Below, in pieces: positions 1 to 6,345 of a stretch of DNA of 6,345 bases. Each line of letters starts with the position of its first letter. Position 1 is the stretch's first letter. The DNA lies in assembly GCA_900551345.1 (NCBI GenBank), contig URVP01000086.1, positions 1 through 6,345 on the forward strand. Reading direction: 5' to 3'. A program made the position numbers and the translations under genes. This DNA comes from an uncultured Eubacteriales bacterium (GTDB lineage: Bacteria; Bacillota; Clostridia; Monoglobales; UMGS1388). Below the pieces are notes generated by a model that had not been told where the DNA came from, did no database searches, and worked only from the letters and a program-made list of their open reading frames with translations.

Positions 1-599
1 TCATAGCACATTCCCGGTCTGGAGGCGGCAGCACCCTGAGTAATTGAAGAACCGTAAAAAAGAATAGGTTTGCTGATTTTGTAAGGCCGATGCGGTTTCA
101 TTATCGCATCTTTTTTAAGACCTATGTATATTTCGTCAATGTCATTGTACAATGGCAGGTTAACGGTTATTTCCTTCATACCCTCTCCTACCCATAACAT
201 ACCGTCATACTCATCATGCATGTCAACAGGTGGGAGTATAGTTCCCCTGTGATAATCGAATCCGTTTTTTTCTGTATAAACATCGCACCCCAGCGTTACA
301 GCCAGTGTTAAGGTGGATCTTAATGTAACATGAGGTACTTTAATTCTTACTGCAACACTGTTTGAATCTGTTGCAAATCTAATTCTGCCGCCGGCAGTAT
401 TGCGGTATAAACCACAAACTTTTTCGCTGGTTGCTTTAGCTACATCATCAGGAATCCTCCTGTAACCCTGACCTTTGTACGGTTCATACAGCCCGTGAAT
501 ACCGAAATTTCCCGACCGAATATCATAAAATACAATATCCTTATCATTAACCTTTATGCTATCCGCATTATAAGCTGTAAAACCTTTTTTAAATTTCAT
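1..599 (-). CDS. SGNH/GDSL-family esterase with N-terminal beta-sandwich domain (3' partial)
   Basis: My translation gives 199 residues before the left edge cuts the gene. Residues 1-175 look like the accessory N-terminal domain found before SGNH esterases: LYRNTAGGRIRFATDS at 64-79 and a GCDVY motif at 104-108, which resembles the GxDLY motif naming that domain (Pfam GxDLY, followed by Lipase_GDSL_3). The catalytic domain opens at about 178 with PILFYGSSITQG, the block I motif of SGNH hydrolases; Ser185 is the expected nucleophile. The oxyanion Gly/Asn and the C-terminal Asp-x-x-His lie outside the window. Such proteins are usually carbohydrate or acyl esterases. Next to an alpha-mannosidase, removal of acetyl or other acyl groups from an imported glycan is a reasonable inference, but the substrate is unknown. 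There is no signal peptide (MKFKKGFTAYNAD), so it probably acts in the cytoplasm. The ATG at 597-599 is supported by a GGAGGT 5 nt upstream. It begins 22 nt after the kinase stop codon and is the last gene seen in the operon. Confidence 0.88.
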   Translation of the reverse strand, partial: MKFKKGFTAYNADSIKVNDKDIVFYDIRSGNFGIHGLYEPYKGQGYRRIPDDVAKATSEKVCGLYRNTAGGRIRFATDSNSVAVRIKVPHVTLRSTLTLAVTLGCDVYTEKNGFDYHRGTILPPVDMHDEYDGMLWVGEGMKEITVNLPLYNDIDEIYIGLKKDAIMKPHRPYKISKPILFYGSSITQGAAASRPGMCY

Positions 600-604
600 A
601 ACGA

Positions 605-610
605 ACCTCC
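605..610 (-). promoter_or_regulatory. Ribosome binding site of the SGNH esterase
   Basis: On the minus strand GGAGGT lies 5 nt before the ATG at 597-599, inside the 22-nt gap after the kinase gene. It fixes the esterase start. The gap has no hairpin with a T-run, so transcription probably continues from the kinase gene. Confidence 0.8.
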
Positions 611-621
611 GTATGCAAAAT

Positions 622-1461
622 TTACATCTGTTTTAAACAGTCTGTAAGCATGGGTATTGCTTCCTCGAAATTAACTCCGTACCATCGATGATCTGGGTCA
701 CTTTGCGTTTTTAGAATACATTCAAGGACAAAATCAACAGCTAAGCTTATTGATTCATCAAGGGACATCCCTCTCATAACAGCACCCAGACAAGATGAAG
801 CAAAAATATCCCCTGTTCCATGATATGTAACATTAATATGACGATTAAAGTATTTATAGAATCTGTCATTTTCGCTGTCATAACAAACTGCACCAAGACT
901 GGCTTTATCAAATGTTATTCCTGTAAGAATAGCTTTTTTAGCACCTGTTTCACAAAGTTTAATCAAAATGCTGCGTATGTATTTTTCATCATAATCTTCA
1001 GCGACATATGGAATCTCCAGCAAATATGATGCTTCCGTAAGATTGGGAACTATAATATCTGCCTTTGAGCAAAGCATTTTCATACGGCGTGCAAAATCTA
1101 TATCGAATCCGGGATACAGTTTGCCGTTATCAGCCATTACCGGGTCAACAAATACAAGAGTGTTGTTCTTCTTTTGTGCGGTTATAAAATCAGCAACCAT
1201 ATCCAGCTGACGAAAAGAACCCAGGTATCCGGTATATACAGCATCAAACCCAATGTTTTGTTTTTCCCAATTGTCCCTTATTTTTGGTATTTCTTCTGTC
1301 AAATCGTGAAAAGTAAAGCTGTCAAACGCTGTATGCGCAGATAAAACAGCCGTGGGTATTACACAAGCTTCTACCCCCATGGCCGAAATAATCGGAAGCG
1401 CAACCGTAAGAGAACACTTACCTATGCACGATATATCTTGTATTGTAACTATTCTTTTCAC
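622..1461 (-). CDS. Pyridoxamine/pyridoxal kinase (PdxY/PdxK-like, ribokinase superfamily)
   Basis: The 279 residues match the usual length and whole layout of the pyridoxamine kinase family, which uses ATP to phosphorylate the 5'-hydroxyl of B6 vitamers in the cytoplasmic PLP salvage pathway. Visible motifs are the N-terminal strand with GKCSLTVALPIISAMG (14-29), SAHT (41-44) in the substrate pocket region, YTGYLGS (76-82), DPVMADNG (106-113), PNLTEA (139-144) and the anion-hole motif GTGD (215-218), where Asp218 is the expected catalytic base. The C-terminal YGVNFEEAI (261-269) is also typical. The start is GTG at 1459-1461, with AGGAG 9 nt upstream; this gives the normal family N-terminus. 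The gene begins 15 nt after the epimerase stop, so it is probably cotranscribed with glycan-degradation genes, an unexpected setting for cofactor salvage. The ribokinase superfamily also contains sugar and hydroxymethylpyrimidine kinases, so another substrate is possible, but the motifs favour a B6 vitamer. Confidence 0.9.
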   Translation of the reverse strand: MKRIVTIQDISCIGKCSLTVALPIISAMGVEACVIPTAVLSAHTAFDSFTFHDLTEEIPKIRDNWEKQNIGFDAVYTGYLGSFRQLDMVADFITAQKKNNTLVFVDPVMADNGKLYPGFDIDFARRMKMLCSKADIIVPNLTEASYLLEIPYVAEDYDEKYIRSILIKLCETGAKKAILTGITFDKASLGAVCYDSENDRFYKYFNRHINVTYHGTGDIFASSCLGAVMRGMSLDESISLAVDFVLECILKTQSDPDHRWYGVNFEEAIPMLTDCLKQM

Positions 1462-1470
1462 ACTAAATTA

Positions 1471-1475
1471 CTCCT
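1471..1475 (-). promoter_or_regulatory. Ribosome binding site that supports the GTG start of the kinase
   Basis: AGGAG on the minus strand lies 9 nt before the GTG at 1459-1461, between the epimerase stop (1477-1479) and the kinase. There is no ATG at the family's conserved N-terminus, and the next in-frame methionine is residue 28, inside the first conserved block. The GTG is therefore the real start. Confidence 0.75.
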
Positions 1476-1476
1476 G

Positions 1477-2733
1477 TCAATTAATTATTTTCTCAAGTCT
1501 TTGTTTACATTCAAGCATTGCCCTGCCTGTATGATATATGGCTTTCCATGGATTTCCTATATCGCTTACAATGGGTGTGCCGTCTCTTTTCAAAAGCTGA
1601 CGCCATTCTCCGGTTTGGTGATTTATAAAGTATTTTTTATCAAACTGCCATGTTTTGTAAAAAGCGTCAAAATATTTTTCGTCGCCCGTTCTTTCGTATG
1701 TATCAAGGTATCCTATAAGCACTTCGCAGTTCTGCCACCATTCCTTATCAGTTACAAGGGCAGGTCCGTTATGTGTTCCGTCACGGTAAACCCCACCAAG
1801 TTCATTGTCAAAACCAAATTTAAGAGAATGGTCGTCAAGTTTTCTGATAAGATCGTTATTATAATCAGACGGAAGTCCCAGTACATCAGCAGCACGGTTA
1901 ATAAGCCATCCAAGCTCTACATTGTGACCGTAAGAGGTAGTATCGGTAGGCGTTTCAATAACCTCACCCGTTGCACGCTCTGCATTCCAAGTTCTTCTTA
2001 TGTTGATGGCAGGTATTGGGTTAAATTCTATATCAAACTGATTAAGTCCGCATCCGTACTGATGATTTACCATATGTGTAAGAATTATATCTATACATTC
2101 CCGAAGTTTTCTTTTGTGTATTTCTCTTCCTGTAGCTTGTGCAAGAGATGTAAAAGCTTCCATAAGGTGCATATGTATATCAAGGGACTTTCTGTCACCC
2201 GCAGCAAAGCCGGGGCTTGAAATCGTCCAATCCGGTTCGAGATTTTCATAATATCCGCCTCTTAAAGTGTCAGCACAGTATATCTGCAAAAGGTCAAATG
2301 TTCTGGATGCGTAATCAATGGCTTCTTTATCGTCAAAAACCTGACCGTATTTTGCCAGAGCATATATGGCAAAACCCTCTCCATATACCACCTTTCCGTC
2401 ATCGATTAAGGTTCCGTCACGCTTAACTTTCCAAAACCAGCCTTCTTTTTCTTTGTCCCAAAAATATTTTACAAAGAATTCATATCCCTGTTTTGCCGCC
2501 ATTTTAAGACGCTCGTCCTTATATTCCTCATATAAAGCGGAAAACCCCCATATCATTCTTGTTTGTGTAACTATGTATTTATCCGTGTCATCAGTAAGAT
2601 TGCCATGCTCATCAAAACAAGTAAGATAGCCGCCGTATTCCTTGTCTATACCTTTTTCAAGCCAAAAAGGAATAATGCCTTCCTCTAAATTATGCCGGAT
2701 TTCCAAAAGCACTTCTTTTGCTGAATCTTTCAT
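1477..2733 (-). CDS. AGE-family sugar 2-epimerase/isomerase (cellobiose/mannobiose 2-epimerase-like)
   Basis: The 418 residues look like a complete (alpha/alpha)6-barrel of the N-acylglucosamine 2-epimerase family. These enzymes interconvert sugars at C2 through an enediolate intermediate, using histidines as general acid and base. Conserved blocks are TQTRMIWGFSALY (56-68, Arg59 expected to hold the sugar), KSLDIHMHLMEAF (182-194), SYGHNVELGWL (267-277, His270), KEWWQNCEVLIGY (330-342) and NPWKAIYHTGR (394-404, His401). His270 and His401 correspond to the catalytic pair described for cellobiose 2-epimerases. Length and motifs resemble cellobiose/mannobiose 2-epimerases, but mannose 2-epimerases and mannose isomerases share the fold, so the exact substrate is open. 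It directly follows the alpha-mannosidase, which suggests that it takes mannose or a mannose-ended disaccharide to the glucose or fructose form. There is no signal peptide; it is probably cytoplasmic. Only 3 nt separate it from the GH38 stop, which suggests translational coupling. Confidence 0.9.
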   Translation of the reverse strand: MKDSAKEVLLEIRHNLEEGIIPFWLEKGIDKEYGGYLTCFDEHGNLTDDTDKYIVTQTRMIWGFSALYEEYKDERLKMAAKQGYEFFVKYFWDKEKEGWFWKVKRDGTLIDDGKVVYGEGFAIYALAKYGQVFDDKEAIDYASRTFDLLQIYCADTLRGGYYENLEPDWTISSPGFAAGDRKSLDIHMHLMEAFTSLAQATGREIHKRKLRECIDIILTHMVNHQYGCGLNQFDIEFNPIPAINIRRTWNAERATGEVIETPTDTTSYGHNVELGWLINRAADVLGLPSDYNNDLIRKLDDHSLKFGFDNELGGVYRDGTHNGPALVTDKEWWQNCEVLIGYLDTYERTGDEKYFDAFYKTWQFDKKYFINHQTGEWRQLLKRDGTPIVSDIGNPWKAIYHTGRAMLECKQRLEKIIN

Positions 2734-2736
2734 GTT

Positions 2737-5391
2737 TTATACCTCCCTAAAGACTAATGCCATTGTAAATATTTCATACGGTTTTACTGTAAACTCCACA
2801 TTGCAGTCCGTGCAAACAAGCTCATATTCGTGCTCTTCATTTAAATTGGTTTTATAAGCTTTATCTATATTTCGTATCAAAGAAATACTGCCTTTTACCG
2901 TGTTTCCTATAGAATTATAGACCCTTATTATCCATTCATTGCCCGACTCCGCTTTTTTTACGGCGCTCAGCATAAGCCCGTCTCCCGTAAGTTTTATAAA
3001 GCTTTCACTTGCAGACAGCTTGCCTCGGTATTTTTCGCCTTGAACGCATTCGGGTTTAGCATAAAATTCATCACATGCCTTTAGGACTTCGCCTTCTTGC
3101 CATCCTCCGTTGTGGAAATATAAAGCATATTCAATTTCGTGTCTGCCCAACTCTTGTGCATCGGGTGTTTCATATTGAGGACCGGCAGTGCAATAGGAAC
3201 GCTCTGCAATTGTAGCTTTGGATAGATGGCTCACGCATCTGAGCAAGGTAAAATAAATGTCACCGTTTTCCTTTGCGTCATATTCCGAAAATCCACGGCT
3301 GATTACTGCTATCCCTCTTTTGCCGTCCGATATATCTGTAAAAAGCCTTTGAGGCTGATTGTTCATAGGTCTTTCAATATAACTGTCAGGAATTTCCTGT
3401 TTCCTTTTTCTTTCATTCACATAAAACTGAGAACCGCTGTGTATACAGTCACCCTTTATCCCGGACGGAATATATAATCTGTAACGATGGTCTTTTGATT
3501 TATTGTCAATAACTGTACGCAGCTCTATAGTTTTGCTGAAAGCGTATACGGTTGCATATGTAATAACCGTATTTAACACTAAATTATCCGAACGCAAACC
3601 TCCATCGGCATTTTCAGGAAGCATCCACTTCCTCTCGGTAACAAATGTAACTTTATTATTACCCTTATGCTCAATGTAAGTATTGGTTTGAGCACCGCTG
3701 TCATAATATAAACAATCTGAATAAGGCACAGAATAATTATACAAGTCGCCTTTATCTCCGCCTTCTTCTATCCGGTTAATATCATCATAATTAGAATCGG
3801 TCATTTTGTCATAAACCGATATGTAACCGTTATCTTTAAGTGTCACACGAAGAAAGCTGTTTTCGCACACATTTCCGGTTAAAACCAGGTCGGTTTTACC
3901 ATGGGTCCCCTTAAACACTTCAATATATTCTGTGTTGTCCTGTTCAATTATCTCAATGGGCTTAATACCCATATTAACATATCCAAAACCCGGAATGGAA
4001 GGAATATTGACGCATAGAGAATATTCATTATACACTTCGGGCTCACACTGCTCCCATTGATTAAAGGAAAAGTCAGTGTAACTTTTTATTCCGGCCCTCA
4101 TTCCCATTACCTGGACGGGAAGATATTCTCCGCTATCCGTAAATACTGCAAAATCACAGGCAGGGGTATCTTGTTTAACAAGATATTTAAGCTCTACAGT
4201 ATAATTTTTTCGTTCCCACTGGGCAGGATTGAAAACTGTAATATTGTCACCATCGCCTACTGTATTAATTGACTTAGTGAGTTCAAAAAGACTTTGTCTT
4301 TTTGTCCAGTCGGTTATTTCAAGTATTTTTTTATAGTCGTTAAAAATATCTTTGGTTACCGAGTCCACATGTCCGCCGTATATACAATCGTGAAAAGAGC
4401 ATTTAAGCTGCTTTATCCATGCATAATACAAAAGCTGTTTGGGGTATTCAACTCCGTTTATCCAGGAATTTATACAGGCGAAGGGTTCAGTCCATCGCTC
4501 AAGTTCTCTAGAAACATATTCGTTCATATATTTAATGCTCATTCTTGCAGTAAGAATACCGGTAAGAATAAACGAATGAGGATAAAAAGCTGCACGCATC
4601 TCACCTTTTATAACTTTGCAATCATCAGGATTAATCGAATTTAAATGTTCTAAAAGAGTAACCTGCTCAATCGCTTCACATCCGGATTTTTCATTATATT
4701 TCTTTATGAGCTGCGGTATATTCTCGACTGCCGGTCGATGGTCTGCACCCTGCATTATAAGAATGTTATCGCCTTTTTCATAAGGTTCCAACTTTTCATA
4801 CATCTCATTAATCTTTGCCTCGAAACCTTCAAAATCGGACGGTATTGCATTATAATACCCATTGGTCAATGCCTTTAAAATAACACGAGAACCGTCAGGC
4901 GCTTCCCATATATATGCAGAAGAATCTCTCTCTTTACCGTCTACAATCCCTCTCCAGCCAACAAAGTAATCCATGCCGAACCCTTTTACAAGCTGCGGCA
5001 TCTGGGTAATATGTCCAACCATATCACATAAATAAGAAACGGGCATATATTCTCCGTATTCTTTTGATTTTTTTATACCTATCAGTATATTGCGAATATG
5101 AGTTTCACCGCTTAATAGAAACTCTTCAGGCTGTATATACCACGGTCCTATAATAAGTTTTCCGCTTTTAACAAGCTTCTGTATTCTTGACCTGTCTTCG
5201 GGGAACAAGACCAAATAATCATCTATGGCATCAACTTGTCCATCAAACATAAAAGATTTAAAATCATCGTTATGCTCAAGTATGTACAAAAGCTTTTTCA
5301 TAAGGGGGATCAGTGTAATTCTGTATTGCTCATAAGGAAGATACCATGCAGGGTCCCAATGAACATGTGATACAAGTTGCATTTTTTTCAT
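2737..5391 (-). CDS. GH38 alpha-mannosidase
   Basis: This 884-residue protein has the full plan of glycoside hydrolase family 38, which cleaves alpha-mannosidic bonds with retention using a divalent metal. The catalytic N-terminal domain (about 4-265) starts at once with HVHWDPAW, where His11 and Asp13 are expected metal ligands. YLCDMVGH (120-127) carries the expected nucleophile and metal ligand Asp123, and QGADHRP (214-220) is a candidate acid/base region. The helical middle domain (about 270-360) contains SFHDCIYGGH, with His334 the expected fourth metal ligand. The C-terminal beta domains include EGGDKGDLYNYS (543-554), YIERPMNNQPQ (671-681), GIAVISRGFSEYD (693-705) and RHEIEYALYFH (750-760), all typical of bacterial GH38. 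There is no signal peptide, so it works on imported oligosaccharides in the cytoplasm. ATG at 5389-5391 is preferred over the ATG three codons later because AGGAG lies 7 nt upstream. The linkage is unknown; alpha-1,3/1,6-mannose glycans or a mannosyl-glycerate type substrate are possible. Confidence 0.95.
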   Translation of the reverse strand: MKKMQLVSHVHWDPAWYLPYEQYRITLIPLMKKLLYILEHNDDFKSFMFDGQVDAIDDYLVLFPEDRSRIQKLVKSGKLIIGPWYIQPEEFLLSGETHIRNILIGIKKSKEYGEYMPVSYLCDMVGHITQMPQLVKGFGMDYFVGWRGIVDGKERDSSAYIWEAPDGSRVILKALTNGYYNAIPSDFEGFEAKINEMYEKLEPYEKGDNILIMQGADHRPAVENIPQLIKKYNEKSGCEAIEQVTLLEHLNSINPDDCKVIKGEMRAAFYPHSFILTGILTARMSIKYMNEYVSRELERWTEPFACINSWINGVEYPKQLLYYAWIKQLKCSFHDCIYGGHVDSVTKDIFNDYKKILEITDWTKRQSLFELTKSINTVGDGDNITVFNPAQWERKNYTVELKYLVKQDTPACDFAVFTDSGEYLPVQVMGMRAGIKSYTDFSFNQWEQCEPEVYNEYSLCVNIPSIPGFGYVNMGIKPIEIIEQDNTEYIEVFKGTHGKTDLVLTGNVCENSFLRVTLKDNGYISVYDKMTDSNYDDINRIEEGGDKGDLYNYSVPYSDCLYYDSGAQTNTYIEHKGNNKVTFVTERKWMLPENADGGLRSDNLVLNTVITYATVYAFSKTIELRTVIDNKSKDHRYRLYIPSGIKGDCIHSGSQFYVNERKRKQEIPDSYIERPMNNQPQRLFTDISDGKRGIAVISRGFSEYDAKENGDIYFTLLRCVSHLSKATIAERSYCTAGPQYETPDAQELGRHEIEYALYFHNGGWQEGEVLKACDEFYAKPECVQGEKYRGKLSASESFIKLTGDGLMLSAVKKAESGNEWIIRVYNSIGNTVKGSISLIRNIDKAYKTNLNEEHEYELVCTDCNVEFTVKPYEIFTMALVFREV
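2741..2747 (-). promoter_or_regulatory. Ribosome binding site of the epimerase, embedded in the 3' end of the GH38 gene
   Basis: GGGAGGT on the minus strand lies 7 nt before the epimerase ATG (2731-2733). Most of it is coding sequence: AGG GAG GTA are the last three codons of the mannosidase (Arg-Glu-Val) before its TAA. A ribosome finishing GH38 would uncover or reuse this site, so the two enzymes are probably made in linked amounts. Confidence 0.8.
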
Positions 5392-5398
5392 TTTTAAG

Positions 5399-5403
5399 CT
5401 CCT
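5399..5403 (-). promoter_or_regulatory. Ribosome binding site of the GH38 gene
   Basis: AGGAG on the minus strand lies 7 nt before the ATG at 5389-5391 and 16 nt before the alternative ATG (Met4), so it selects the first. It sits in the 15-nt gap after the LacI gene. That gap is too short for its own promoter. Confidence 0.8.
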
Positions 5404-5406
5404 TTA

Positions 5407-6345
5407 TTAATTTTTAGGTGCTGTTGATGCACGAAGAACCAAAAAAGGTTTTATTTTTTCACGAATCACCGTCTTACCTTTTTCATCCATTGCCATTATT
5501 GTTTCAACAGCTCGTTCAGCCATGGTTTTTAAATCTTGATTTACGGTTGTTACGGGTGTTGAAGCAATTTCCGTAAATAAAAGATTGTCATATCCGCAAA
5601 CGGAGATTTCTTCAGGCACGGCAATATTTTTTTCTTTCAAAGCACGAAGCACACCGAAAGCCATTATGTCATTTGCAGTCATTATAGAATCAATATTTGT
5701 TCTCTTTTCTACAAGAGCGAGCGTAGCTTTATAAGCACTGAAAAAATCAAGGCTTTCACAACCTATGATGTTTTTATCCGAGGTGTCTTTAGCCATATCT
5801 TTAAAAGCTCGAAAATATCCGCTGCTGCGGGCTGAATTAACTATGCTGTTTTGTGTATTACCCAATATGTATATAATGTTTTTGTGTCCTGTTTTCAATA
5901 AATAAGATGTCATCAAATATGCACCTTCATCAAGATCGGTCATTACATACGATGATGAATCAAAGCTTTCATAAAACGCAGTGACAAAGACGCATTTAAT
6001 TCGGTTTTTCTGAAGCAGCGGCATGTAATTTTTTTCTTGATTAAGATTACTTACCGGTGCAATCAGTATCCCTTCCACCCTTTTGGAAACAAAATCCCGT
6101 ATAATCTCTTCTTCTTTGTCAGCATCTTCATTGGATACAGACAAAATCATCTTATAATCTTTTTTGCAAACGAATTCGTCAATATGACGCACAAGATGTC
6201 CAAAATAGGGATTTTCGATGTTAGGCACCACTACGCCTATAGTCTTGTTTTTTTTCTTGGAAAGACTTCTTGCGTTTGCATTTGCTGTATAACCCATTCT
6301 TTCGGCAGTTTCAAGCACAAGTTTTTTAGTCTTTTCATTTACTCC
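5407..6345 (-). CDS. LacI-family transcriptional regulator (5' partial)
   Basis: The frame is open to the right edge and gives 312 residues; the first visible residues, GVNEKTKKLVLETAERMGY, are the end of a LacI helix-turn-helix domain. Roughly the first 30 residues, with the recognition helix, are missing. A GTG at 6316-6318 in this frame is an internal valine codon, not the start. YTANANARSL (about 19-28) is the hinge helix that binds the minor groove. The rest is a periplasmic-binding-protein-like sensor domain that dimerises and binds a sugar: IGVVVPNIENPYFG (36-49), GILIAPVS (92-99), GHKNIIYILG (153-162), ARSSGYFRAF (172-181), TANDIMAFG (223-231), VCGYDN (249-254) and the C-terminal LVLRASTAP. 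It precedes the GH38 gene by 15 nt and probably controls this operon, with release by a mannose-type sugar or disaccharide. No operator is visible, because the region upstream of this gene lies outside the window. Confidence 0.93.
   Translation of the reverse strand, partial: GVNEKTKKLVLETAERMGYTANANARSLSKKKNKTIGVVVPNIENPYFGHLVRHIDEFVCKKDYKMILSVSNEDADKEEEIIRDFVSKRVEGILIAPVSNLNQEKNYMPLLQKNRIKCVFVTAFYESFDSSSYVMTDLDEGAYLMTSYLLKTGHKNIIYILGNTQNSIVNSARSSGYFRAFKDMAKDTSDKNIIGCESLDFFSAYKATLALVEKRTNIDSIMTANDIMAFGVLRALKEKNIAVPEEISVCGYDNLLFTEIASTPVTTVNQDLKTMAERAVETIMAMDEKGKTVIREKIKPFLVLRASTAPKN

Noticed and set aside
600..621. Gap between the kinase and the esterase as a possible terminator or promoter
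   Set aside because: At 22 nt it holds only the esterase ribosome binding site. No stem-loop with a T-run and no -35/-10 pair fits.
1438..2220. A 260-codon open frame on the plus strand
   Set aside because: It lies antisense to the well-supported epimerase and the start of the kinase gene, opens with TTG without a ribosome binding site, and its translation is rich in Cys, Phe, Tyr and Ser with no domain pattern. It is a shadow frame.
3537..3550. A cre-like sequence (TGAAAGCGTATACG) for catabolite repression
   Set aside because: It has two mismatches to the consensus at positions that matter, and it lies deep inside the GH38 coding region, far from any promoter. It is probably chance.
4294..4644. 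Plus-strand open frame of 116 codons, and similar shorter frames at 3226-3477 and 4057-4272
   Set aside because: All lie antisense within the GH38 gene, whose protein is continuous and conserved across these regions. The translations show no recognisable features.
5437..5450. Inverted repeat AACC-(A)6-GGTT near the 3' end of the LacI gene, considered as an operator or terminator
   Set aside because: The arms are only 4 bp, it lies inside the conserved coding region for FLVLR, and there is no GC-rich stem.
6316..6318. GTG as the start of the LacI gene
   Set aside because: The same frame continues to the right edge and encodes the conserved end of the helix-turn-helix domain. The GTG is a valine codon within it, with no ribosome binding site.

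Overview
The window is a dense run of five genes, all on the minus strand, so transcription reads from right to left. The DNA is AT-rich. Every start visible in the window has a strong AGGAG/GGAGG ribosome binding site, and the pyridoxamine kinase resembles the type common in clostridia. Together these suggest an anaerobic Firmicute of class Clostridia, probably from a gut or plant-fibre habitat. The genus cannot be told from this sequence.

In transcription order the layout is as follows. (1) A LacI-family regulator (5407-6345) whose N-terminus, including most of the DNA-binding domain, lies beyond the right edge. (2) A cytoplasmic GH38 alpha-mannosidase of 884 residues (2737-5391). (3) An AGE-family sugar 2-epimerase/isomerase of 418 residues (1477-2733). 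(4) A pyridoxamine/pyridoxal kinase of 279 residues with a GTG start (622-1461). (5) An SGNH/GDSL esterase (1-599) whose C-terminal part lies beyond the left edge. The four gaps are only 15, 3, 15 and 22 nt. They hold ribosome binding sites but have no room for a promoter or terminator, so this is almost certainly one operon that starts and ends outside the window. No intergenic stretch exceeds 25 nt. I saw no RNA gene, mobile element, CRISPR array or convincing repeat.

The likely biology is use of an alpha-mannose-containing glycan, perhaps an acylated one. The esterase would remove acyl groups. The GH38 enzyme would release mannose inside the cell, since it begins directly at its catalytic motif and has no signal peptide. 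The epimerase would convert mannose, or a mannose-ended disaccharide, to the glucose or fructose form. The LacI protein would sense a sugar from this pathway. This scheme is inferred from families and gene order. The vitamin B6 kinase does not fit it in an obvious way and is the most puzzling member. No transporter or dedicated sugar kinase is visible; these would have to lie outside the window.
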